Assembly (NCBI GenBank): GCA_035701285.1
Contig: DASSNT010000001.1
Coordinates: 1-47,839 of the forward strand
Origin: DASSBR01 sp035701285
GTDB lineage: Bacteria > Pseudomonadota > Gammaproteobacteria > Natronospirales > DASSBR01
Reading direction: 5' to 3'
DNA: 47,839 nucleotides
Part shown: positions 41,753 to 47,839 of the stretch, piece after piece
Numbering within the stretch: position 1 is the stretch's first letter
How the letters are laid out: every line of letters starts with the position of its first letter
Notes under the pieces: generated by a model
Seen by the model: only the letters and a program-made list of their open reading frames with translations
What the model was told of the DNA's origin: nothing
Databases searched by the model: none
Position numbers and translations under genes: made by a program

Positions 41753-42427
41753 ATGGCTATTACCGACTGGCCGGCCGATGAGCGGCCGCGCGAGAAATTG
41801 CTTGCGCGCGGCTCCGGCGCGCTGTCCGATGCTGAACTGCTGGCGATCTTTCTGCGCACCGGGGTAGCCGGACGCAGCGCCGTCGATCTGGCACGCGAGC
41901 TATTATCCGATTTTGGCGGCCTGCGGCCGTTGCTGAAGGCCAGCCGGCGCGACTTTTGCGCCCGTCTGGGCCTCGGCGACGCCAAGTACGCGCAGTTGCA
42001 GGCGGCCATCGCGATGGCGAGCCGCCATCTGCAGGAAACGCTCCAGCGCGGCGACGCCCTTACCAGTCCCGCCGCCACCCGGCAATACCTGATGGCCCGG
42101 CTGCGCGATTTGGACCATGAAGTGTTTGCATGCCTGTACCTCGACACCCGGAACCGAGTGCTGAAATACGAGGAGCTGTTTCGCGGCACCCTCGACGGCG
42201 CGAGCGTCCATCCGCGCGAAGTCGTCAAGCAGGCGCTGGCGCAAAACGCCGCCGCGCTGATCTTCGCCCACAATCACCCCTCCGGTGTGGCCGAACCCAG
42301 CGGCGCCGACGAACGCATCACCCGCCGGCTGCGCGACGCCCTGGCGCTGGTCGAAATCCGGGTGCTGGACCATATTGTCGTGGGCGACGGCGAAGCGGTC
42401 TCGTTTGCCGAGCGCGGCTTGCTTTAG
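41753..42427 (+). CDS. radC: RadC family JAB-domain protein
   Basis: 224 aa. N-terminal HhH-like UPF0758 domain (RPREKLLARGSGALSDAELLA) and C-terminal MPN/JAB domain with zinc motif FAHNHPSG ... D. Biochemical role unresolved; not required for recombination despite the name. The ATG at 41753 has AAAGGGGG upstream. The dut-coaBC / radC / rpmB-rpmG arrangement is standard in gammaproteobacteria. Confidence 0.94.
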   Translation: MAITDWPADERPREKLLARGSGALSDAELLAIFLRTGVAGRSAVDLARELLSDFGGLRPLLKASRRDFCARLGLGDAKYAQLQAAIAMASRHLQETLQRGDALTSPAATRQYLMARLRDLDHEVFACLYLDTRNRVLKYEELFRGTLDGASVHPREVVKQALAQNAAALIFAHNHPSGVAEPSGADERITRRLRDALALVEIRVLDHIVVGDGEAVSFAERGLL

Positions 42428-42447
42428 CGCCGCGAGATTGGTATAAA
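42419..42447 (+). promoter_or_regulatory. Promoter of rpmB-rpmG
   Basis: TTGCTT (42419-42424), 17-nt spacer, extended -10 TGGTATAAA (box 42442-42447). The -35 overlaps the radC stop region. Leader about 36 nt. Confidence 0.7.
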
Positions 42448-42490
42448 TACCGGCTTTTCTCAATAACGGCTTGGGCCCGAGGATTTAGTC

Positions 42491-42727
42491 ATGTCGAGAG
42501 TCTGCCAGGTCACCGGCAAACGCCCGATGAGCGGAAACAATGTTTCGCACGCGAACAACAAGACGCGGCGCCGTTTCCTGCCGAACCTGCACGCGCGCCG
42601 CTTCTGGATGCCGACCGAGAAGCGCTTCGTCAGCCTGCGCGTGTCGACCAAGGGCCTGCGCATCATCGACAAGCTCGGCATCGAGCAGGTCATCGCGGAC
42701 ATTCGCGCCCGCGGCGAAAAAGTTTAA
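42491..42727 (+). CDS. rpmB: 50S ribosomal protein L28
   Basis: 78 aa, starting MSRVCQVTGKRPMSGNNVSH and containing NNKTRRRFLPNLHARRFW. Standard L28 length. Preceded by GAGGATTTAGTC. Co-transcribed with rpmG 21 nt downstream. Confidence 0.98.
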   Translation: MSRVCQVTGKRPMSGNNVSHANNKTRRRFLPNLHARRFWMPTEKRFVSLRVSTKGLRIIDKLGIEQVIADIRARGEKV

Positions 42728-42748
42728 GCATCATTTAGGAGTCAGGCC

Positions 42749-42904
42749 ATGCGAGACAAGATCAAGCTCGTTTCCAGCGCCGGCACCGGGCACTACTACA
42801 CCACTACGAAGAACAAGCGCCTGCACCCGGACAAGATGGAAGTGAAGAAATTCGACCCGGTCGTGCGCAAGCACGTGCCGTACAAGGAAGCCAAGATCAA
42901 GTAA
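42749..42904 (+). CDS. rpmG: 50S ribosomal protein L33
   Basis: 51 aa: MRDKIKLVSSAGTGHYYTTT at the start and KFDPVVRKHVPYKEAKIK at the end. Lacks the zinc-binding cysteines, so it is the zinc-independent (C-minus) form. RBS AGGAG upstream. Ends shortly before a strong bidirectional terminator. Confidence 0.97.
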   Translation: MRDKIKLVSSAGTGHYYTTTKNKRLHPDKMEVKKFDPVVRKHVPYKEAKIK

Positions 42905-42916
42905 GCGACCTCGCTT

Positions 42917-42960
42917 GCTCAAACAAAAAACCCGCCAGTTGGCGGGTTTTTTGTTTGAGC
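42917..42960. terminator. Bidirectional rho-independent terminator
   Basis: A perfect 21-bp inverted repeat with a 2-nt loop (GT). The core is CCCGCCA/TGGCGGG flanked by A6 and T6, so it ends both rpmG (plus) and the desaturase gene (minus), which stops at 42973. Confidence 0.93.
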
Positions 42961-42972
42961 TGCCGGAGCGGA

Positions 42973-44142
42973 TCAGGCCGGCTGCGGCTGCGTCCGGTAG
43001 CCCTCGAGCTGGCGGGCAAACTCCTGCAGCGACTGGATGCCGCTGGCCTCGGCGCGCGCGCACCAGTCACGGAACTGCTGCAACAACTTTTCGTTGTTGT
43101 GCGCCGTGCCTTCCCACAGTTCCTGCAACTGCTGGCGGTATTCATATACCGTGCGCAGCGCCCGACTGTCGCGCAGCGTGGCGCTGAGGCGCTTCCTGGC
43201 CTGCTCGTCCAGCAGGGCCGAGTCGCGCACCAGCAATTTGCGCGCCTTGGCGAGCATGGGCTGACGACGGCTTTCGTCTTCGAGCACCGGCTGAATAACC
43301 TGGTGGCTGTAATGACGCAGCACGTGCAGTCGGTTGAGCAACACCGCCCGCACGGTGTCGAGATCTGCGGGCTTGCCGCGCTCGATCACCGGCCGCGGCG
43401 CGACGCGCCGCACCTTGGCGAGGCCAAACGTCTTCAGCACGCTGATATACAGCCAGCCGATATCAAATTCCCACGGACGCATCGAAAAACGCGCCGAACT
43501 CGGGAAGGCGTGGTGGTTGTTGTGCAGTTCTTCGCCGCCCATGATCACGCCGATCGGCATCACGTTAGTCGCCGCGTCCTTGCACTCGTAATTGCGATAG
43601 CCCCAGTAATGGCCGACGCCGTTGACGACACCCGCCGCGAGCAGCGGAATCGTCATCATCTGCACGCCCCAGATACTGATTCCGGGGGCGCCCATCAGCA
43701 CGATGTCGATCACGGCCATCAGCACCACGCCCAACAGCGGCCAGCGGCTGTAGAGATTGCGCTCGATCCAGTCGTCTGGCGCACCGCGGCCGTACTTTTC
43801 AACCGTTTCCGGGTTACGCGCCTCGGCGCGATACAGTTCCGCGCCTTCAAGCAGAACCTTGCGCAGGCCGAGGATTTGCGGGCTGTGCGGATCTTCTTCC
43901 GTTTCGCAGCGCGCGTGATGTTTGCGGTGCACTGCAACCCACTGGCGCGTCACCATCGCAGTGGTGAGCCACAGCCAGAAGCGGAAGACATGCTGAACCG
44001 CCGGATGCAGGTCGAGACCGCGATGCGTCTGGTCGCGATGCAGGTACAGCGTCACGCCCATTACAGTGAAGTGCATCATCGCGATGGCGACGACAATATA
44101 GCCCCAGATGGGCAGATTCAGAAGCCCGAAGAGAAAATGCAA
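42973..44142 (-). CDS. Membrane fatty acid desaturase, delta-9 type
   Basis: 389 aa. Three histidine boxes bind the di-iron centre: HRDQTH (35-40), HRKHH (72-76) and HNNHH (207-211), with GEELHNNHHAFPSSARFS typical of acyl-CoA/acyl-lipid delta-9 desaturases. About four transmembrane segments; the C-terminal 120 residues are a helical extension of unknown role. Introduces a double bond into saturated acyl chains to maintain membrane fluidity. Start is a TTG at 44142 after GTGAGG; a palindrome lies about 80 bp upstream. Confidence 0.9.
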   Translation of the reverse strand: MHFLFGLLNLPIWGYIVVAIAMMHFTVMGVTLYLHRDQTHRGLDLHPAVQHVFRFWLWLTTAMVTRQWVAVHRKHHARCETEEDPHSPQILGLRKVLLEGAELYRAEARNPETVEKYGRGAPDDWIERNLYSRWPLLGVVLMAVIDIVLMGAPGISIWGVQMMTIPLLAAGVVNGVGHYWGYRNYECKDAATNVMPIGVIMGGEELHNNHHAFPSSARFSMRPWEFDIGWLYISVLKTFGLAKVRRVAPRPVIERGKPADLDTVRAVLLNRLHVLRHYSHQVIQPVLEDESRRQPMLAKARKLLVRDSALLDEQARKRLSATLRDSRALRTVYEYRQQLQELWEGTAHNNEKLLQQFRDWCARAEASGIQSLQEFARQLEGYRTQPQPA

Positions 44143-44172
44143 AGGTAAACCTCACGGCAGTCGGTTGTCGGG

Positions 44173-44191
44173 CCGCCAATAATGATGGCGG
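44173..44191 (-). other. Stem-loop in the desaturase leader
   Basis: CCGCCA (44173-44178) and TGGCGG (44186-44191) form a 6-bp stem with a 7-nt loop, about 30 nt before the desaturase start. Confidence 0.35.
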
Positions 44192-44223
44192 TCGGTACTG
44201 AAATTGGCGGCGCTCAAACCGCC

Positions 44224-44246
44224 TTTCAAGGGTTAAGCCCTTGAAA
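44224..44246. promoter_or_regulatory. Palindrome upstream of desaturase, possible operator
   Basis: TTTCAAGGG (44224-44232), 5-nt centre, CCCTTGAAA (44238-44246): perfect 9-bp arms. No T-run follows, so it is not a terminator. It lies in the 355-bp stretch 44143-44497 between the divergent desaturase and ABC genes; apart from this dyad, the leader stem-loop and the ABC promoter I see nothing else there. Confidence 0.4.
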
Positions 44247-44383
44247 ATGCGAAAAATCAAGCGTTCCTCGCCTCCTGGCGCGCGTTGATGCCCTTCCGTC
44301 GGCGCTCGCTGCTGGCGCAGTGACCCATCCGACACCTCCGACTTTAAAAGACGGGGCGGTCGGCGTCAACCACAGGGGTATCC

Positions 44384-44412
44384 TTGCAATTGGCGGTCAA
44401 AGATTTTACAAA
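44384..44412 (+). promoter_or_regulatory. Promoter of the ABC operon
   Basis: TTGCAA (44384-44389), 17-nt spacer, TACAAA (44407-44412). Leader about 78 nt to the GTG at 44498. Confidence 0.5.
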
Positions 44413-44497
44413 TGCGCCCCGATGCCAGTGACCTCCCAAAGCGACATTGCCCTGTTCAGAACACCTATGCGCTTCACGCACAACGGCCACAGCCGCC

Positions 44498-45436
44498 GTG
44501 GATAGCGACATCCTCGTTAAAGTCGATGCACTCGACCGTTTTTACGGTCGGCGCGCGGCGGTGCGCAATCTGGGTTTCGAACTGGCCAAGGGCGAAGTGC
44601 TGGGCTTTCTCGGCCCCAACGGCGCCGGCAAGACGACGACGATGCAGATGCTCACCGGCAACCTCGCGCCCAGCGGTGGCAGTATCCAGATCAACGGCGT
44701 CGATCTGCTGGAGCGGCCGAAAGATGCAAAGCGCGCGATTGGCTATCTGCCCGAACAACCGCCGGTCTACGCCGAACTGGGCGTTGATGAATACCTGGAT
44801 TACTGCGCGCGCCTGAACCGGGTGCCGCGAGGAAAAGTTCGGGCAGCGCGCGAAGACGCGAAGGCTCGCTGCGGCCTCACCGACGTTGGCCGTCGGTTGA
44901 TCGGAAATCTTTCCAAAGGCTACCGGCAACGGGTCGGCATCGCCCAGGCCATCATTCACATGCCGCCGGTCGTGATCCTCGACGAACCCACCGTCGGCCT
45001 CGACCCTATCCAGATTCGGGAGATTCGCGCGCTGATCGCGGAGCTTCGCGAGGCACATAGCGTCATCCTGTCCTCGCACATCCTGCCGGAAATCCAGGCG
45101 GTGTGTTCGCGCGTGCAGATCATCCACCAGGGCCGGCTGGTGCTGTCGGACACAATCGCGGGCCTGGGCGACCGGATGCAGAGCGAGAGCCTGATTGTCG
45201 GCGCCCGCAATCTGCCGAGCACGGACATGATCGCCGCGATCCCGGATGTGTCGCGCGTGGAATCGGTAGACGCGCACCACGTGCGCGTTTTTCATGCCAC
45301 CGAGGCGAATCCGGCCGAATACATCGCGCAGTGCGCGGTAGACGGCAACTGGGGCCTGATGGAACTGACGCCGGAGCGCAAGTCGCTGGAGGAAATCTTT
45401 GTCGACCTGACCCGTACCGAAGAAGGCCCGGCATGA
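44498..45436 (+). CDS. ABC transporter ATP-binding protein (GldA-like)
   Basis: 312 aa. Walker A GPNGAGKT (39-46), signature NLSKGYRQRVG, Walker B VVILDEPTVGLDP and switch His in ILSSHILPE. A C-terminal extension after about residue 225 is typical of GldA/NosF-like ATPases. No ATG is available; GTG at 44498 begins the conserved region and is chosen, though it lacks a clear RBS. First gene of a four-gene operon with overlapping starts. Function inferred: export or assembly of a cell-envelope component; gliding is not implied. Confidence 0.9.
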   Translation: MDSDILVKVDALDRFYGRRAAVRNLGFELAKGEVLGFLGPNGAGKTTTMQMLTGNLAPSGGSIQINGVDLLERPKDAKRAIGYLPEQPPVYAELGVDEYLDYCARLNRVPRGKVRAAREDAKARCGLTDVGRRLIGNLSKGYRQRVGIAQAIIHMPPVVILDEPTVGLDPIQIREIRALIAELREAHSVILSSHILPEIQAVCSRVQIIHQGRLVLSDTIAGLGDRMQSESLIVGARNLPSTDMIAAIPDVSRVESVDAHHVRVFHATEANPAEYIAQCAVDGNWGLMELTPERKSLEEIFVDLTRTEEGPA

Positions 45437-46173
45437 TCTTCACCATCGCCCGGCGCGAATTCAAAAGCCTGTTTCTGTCGCCGCTGGCCTGGGTGATTCT
45501 TGCGGTGGTGCAATTTATCTGTGCCTGGCTGTACCTGACGGGCGTCGACAATTTCCTGAAGATCCAACCGAGGCTGGCGAGTATCCCGAACGCGCCGGGC
45601 GTAACCGATCTCGTCGCGACGCCGCTGCTGTCGAGCACCAGCATCGTATTGCTGATGATCATGCCGCTGTTGACGATGCGCCTCGTCAGCGAAGAGCGCA
45701 AAAACGGCACGCTGACGTTGTTGATGTCCGCGCCGGTGAGCGTCACCGAAATCGCGCTCGGCAAATTCTTCGGCATGTTCGTCTTCATGCTGATCGTCGT
45801 CGCGATGATCTCGATGATGCCGTTCGCGCTGCTCGCCGGCACGCAGATCGATCTCGGCAAGGTTTTCAGCGGACTGGTCGGCCTGTCGCTGCTGGTCGGC
45901 GCGTTCACGGCCATCGGCCTGTACCTGTCGTCGCTGACACGCCAGCCGGTGGTCGCCGCCGTCAGCACCTTCGGCGTGCTGCTGTTGCTGTGGATTTTCA
46001 ATTTCGCCGCGAGCCAGTCGAGCGCGTTCGCTTACCTGTCGCTGATGAGCCACTACGACCGGCTGCTGCGCGGGCTGATGAATTCAACTGACGTCGTCTA
46101 CTACGTGCTGGTTATCGGCACATTCGTCATCCTGACCATCCGTCGGCTCGACGGCGACCGCTTGCAACGCTGA
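45433..46173 (+). CDS. ABC transporter permease (GldF-like)
   Basis: 246 aa with six transmembrane segments. IARREFKSLFLSPLAWVI, MRLVSEERKNGTLTLLMSAPVS and SLTRQPVVAAVSTFGVLLLLW match ABC-2 permeases of the GldF group. Overlaps both neighbours (ATGA and TGATG). Confidence 0.9.
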   Translation: MIFTIARREFKSLFLSPLAWVILAVVQFICAWLYLTGVDNFLKIQPRLASIPNAPGVTDLVATPLLSSTSIVLLMIMPLLTMRLVSEERKNGTLTLLMSAPVSVTEIALGKFFGMFVFMLIVVAMISMMPFALLAGTQIDLGKVFSGLVGLSLLVGAFTAIGLYLSSLTRQPVVAAVSTFGVLLLLWIFNFAASQSSAFAYLSLMSHYDRLLRGLMNSTDVVYYVLVIGTFVILTIRRLDGDRLQR

Positions 46174-47579
46174 TGAAGGTTACGAGCCAATTCAAAACCA
46201 GCCTGCGGATGCAGAACCTGGTGTTCGTTGTGCTGCTGCTGGCGATTGTCGGCGCCCTCGCTTACCTGACGACGCGCTACGTTTGGCAGGCCGACTGGAC
46301 CGCCGGCGGGCGCAACTCGCTGAGCGACGCGAGCCGGAAGCTTTTGAAAACGCTCGACGGGCCGGTCAGGATCACCGCGTTCGCGCGCGAAGACCCGGCG
46401 CTGCGCGAGGCAATCCGCCAGTTCATCGGCAAATACCAGCGCGCCGATGCCGATATCAGCCTCACGTTCGTCAATCCGGACACGCAGCCGCAGCGGGTAC
46501 GCAACCTCGGCATCACCGCGAACGGCGAACTCTACGTCCAGTACCAGGGGCGCGGCGACAAGGTCACACAGCTCACCGAGCCCGGTCTGACGAATGCGCT
46601 GCTACGCATCGCCAAAGCCAGCCAGAGCCGCATTATTTTCCTCACCGGCCATGGCGAGCGCGACCCTCAGGGACAGGCCAATTACGATCTCGGCCGCTTC
46701 GGTAATGCGCTGGTCAAAAAAGGCTTTAAAGTCGTGACGCTGAACCTGTCCGACAACCCGCAGATTCCGGCCGATACCGCCGTTCTCGTGCTCGCGGGGC
46801 CGCAGGCGGCCTACCTGCCGGGCGAGGTCAAGCTGATCGAGCAGTATGTCGCCGGCGGCGGCAATCTGCTTTGGTTGGGTGACCCGGGCCCGCTGCACGG
46901 TCTTGAGCCGCTGGCAAAGGCGCTGGATATCCGGTTTCTCGATGGCACCATCGTCGACGCCACCTCGCCCCTGTTCGGCGTGCGCGACGTGCGCTGGCTC
47001 GTGCTCAACCACTACCCGCCAGCCACCATTACACGCCACTTCAATCTGGAAACGCTGTACCCGGGGGCGACGGCGATCAAAACCGGCCACGACGAAAAGT
47101 GGCGCGCGACACCGTTCCTGAAAAGCCGGGCATTGCCGCGCTCCTGGCTCGAAGCGGGTGAACTCGCCGGCGAAGTGAAGTTCAATGAAGAAAGCGGCGA
47201 CAAGCCTGGGCCGCTCGATATCGGCGTGACGCTCGCGCGGCCGTTAGCGGGTCTGAAGAACGGGGTTCGGGGCTCGGGATTCGGGGTTCGGGACAAGAGC
47301 AAGAGTGGAGACCAGCGCGTCGTCGTGGTTGGCGACGGGGATTTTCTGGCGAATGCCTACCTTGGCAACGGCGGCAATCTCGACCTTGGTCTTAACATCG
47401 TCAACTGGTTGAGCGGCAATGCTCGCTACATCGACATCAACGTGCCGCGTGCGCCGGACCTGCATCTCACCCTGTCGAGAACGAGTCAGGCACTACTCGG
47501 CGCAGGCTTTCTCATCGCCCTGCCCTTGCTGCTGCTCGTCGGCGGCGGTGTTGTCTGGTTCCGGCGGAGAAGGCGGTGA
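46173..47579 (+). CDS. GldG-like ABC auxiliary membrane protein
   Basis: 468 aa. One transmembrane helix near the N-terminus (about 15-37), a periplasmic ABC-auxiliary domain (TAFAREDPALREAIRQFIGKY, IIFLTGHGERDP, GGGNLLWLGDPG) and a C-terminal helix (about 440-462) before RRRRR. It pairs with the upstream permease. Residues about 364-373 (NGVRGSGFGV) come from a heptamer repeat inserted in frame, so this stretch is likely a flexible, lineage-specific insertion. Confidence 0.88.
   Translation: MKVTSQFKTSLRMQNLVFVVLLLAIVGALAYLTTRYVWQADWTAGGRNSLSDASRKLLKTLDGPVRITAFAREDPALREAIRQFIGKYQRADADISLTFVNPDTQPQRVRNLGITANGELYVQYQGRGDKVTQLTEPGLTNALLRIAKASQSRIIFLTGHGERDPQGQANYDLGRFGNALVKKGFKVVTLNLSDNPQIPADTAVLVLAGPQAAYLPGEVKLIEQYVAGGGNLLWLGDPGPLHGLEPLAKALDIRFLDGTIVDATSPLFGVRDVRWLVLNHYPPATITRHFNLETLYPGATAIKTGHDEKWRATPFLKSRALPRSWLEAGELAGEVKFNEESGDKPGPLDIGVTLARPLAGLKNGVRGSGFGVRDKSKSGDQRVVVVGDGDFLANAYLGNGGNLDLGLNIVNWLSGNARYIDINVPRAPDLHLTLSRTSQALLGAGFLIALPLLLLVGGGVVWFRRRRR
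47262..47289 (+). repeat. Four tandem heptamers inside the GldG-like gene
   Basis: GGGGTTC, GGGGCTC, GGGATTC, GGGGTTC follow each other without gaps, then GGGA. I recall such GGGATTC-type heptamers mainly from intergenic DNA of Xanthomonadales-like genomes; here the array is coding. Confidence 0.8.
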
Positions 47580-47839
47580 CAAAGCGTTGGCTGCTGAATC
47601 TTGGCCTGGCTGTGCTGCTTGCCGCCCTCGCAGCGGTGGCATGGCTTCAGCCCGGCGCGGATACCGGAGCCCCGAAACCGGCGATTACAACGCTGGCTCC
47701 CGGAACCGTCACCACCATCCGGCTCGAACAGCCGAATAAGGCCACGGCGGTATTCAAGCGCAAGGCAGACGGATGGCAGATGGTTGAGCCGATTTCCGCA
47801 CCGGCCAATGATCAGGCCATAAAGAACTGGCTGGCGAGC
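47576..47839 (+). CDS. DUF4340 domain protein, N-terminal part (cut by window edge)
   Basis: 88 codons visible. GTG start overlapping the GldG-like stop (GTGA). One hydrophobic segment (LLNLGLAVLLAALAAVAWL, 5-23), then TTLAPGTVTTIRLEQPNK and VFKRKADGWQMVEPISAPAN, the start of a DUF4340 repeat. Such proteins follow GldG-like genes in many proteobacteria and are thought to be periplasmic partners of the ABC complex. The C-terminus is outside the window. Confidence 0.85.
   Translation, partial: MTKRWLLNLGLAVLLAALAAVAWLQPGADTGAPKPAITTLAPGTVTTIRLEQPNKATAVFKRKADGWQMVEPISAPANDQAIKNWLAS

Overview
The window is a GC-rich (estimated by eye, not computed) chromosomal segment from a gammaproteobacterium. 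The evidence is gene order more than any single gene: a tRNA-Tyr/Gly/Thr-tuf unit preceded by SPOR-coaX-birA-plsY, a dut-coaBC / radC-rpmB-rpmG block beside pyrE and xthA, and asmA-mutY-yggX. A heptamer repeat and the birA-coaX-SPOR-tRNA-tuf order suggest the Xanthomonadales/Chromatiales side of the class, but I cannot name a genus. No transposase, integrase, phage gene or CRISPR array is visible.

Layout. (1) 1-1839, minus strand: translation unit thrT(UGU)-cis-prenyltransferase-tyrT-glyT-thrT(GGU)-tuf. The prenyltransferase gene splits the usual tRNA operon, and a stray copy of the tRNA-Tyr 5' end lies beside it. (2) 1882-4965, minus: plsY-birA-coaX-SPOR operon. (3) 5037-9756, plus: complete ectoine/5-hydroxyectoine operon ask-ectA-ectB-ectC-ectD with a REPIN-like element between ectB and ectC. 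(4) 9805-11691, plus: copper delivery module CtaG-PCu(A)C-Sco. (5) 11665-15686, minus: a large secreted PKD/FG-GAP protein and a membrane diguanylate cyclase. (6) 15856-19637: divergent pair of a DnaE2-like polymerase with a degenerate PHP site and a UdgX-type uracil-DNA glycosylase. (7) 19634-21970, minus: exported S9 (DPP IV-like) peptidase. (8) 22035-26648, plus: a candidate small RNA, then kaiC-kaiB-kaiB-hybrid histidine kinase. (9) 26705-29195: tRNA-Phe divergent from the two-gene ergothioneine operon egtB-egtD. (10) 29197-32763, minus: asmA-mutY-yggX and tRNA-Gly(CCC). (11) 32833-34920, plus: thiS-thiG-trmB and a small acidic protein. (12) 34908-37275, minus: xthA-ampG-Rieske. (13) 37364-42904: pyrE, a DUF4124 protein, dut-coaBC, a secreted FG-GAP protein, radC, rpmB-rpmG. 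(14) 42973-44142, minus: acyl desaturase. (15) 44498 to the end, plus: a GldA/GldF/GldG-like ABC system followed by a DUF4340 protein cut by the window edge.

The themes beyond housekeeping are stress and timekeeping: compatible solute synthesis, a thiol antioxidant, an accessory polymerase paired with a covalent abasic-site glycosylase, membrane-lipid desaturation, and a KaiA-less KaiBC module. The most interesting points are the second KaiB, which carries Ala and Asn at the two positions known to control KaiB fold switching; the UdgX-DnaE2 pair without ImuA/ImuB; the mycobacterial-type cis-prenyltransferase inside the tRNA-tuf operon; two separate tRNA 5'-end fragments; a probable 70-nt sRNA; and several genes whose -10 box lies only 6-8 nt before the start codon, suggesting leaderless mRNAs.
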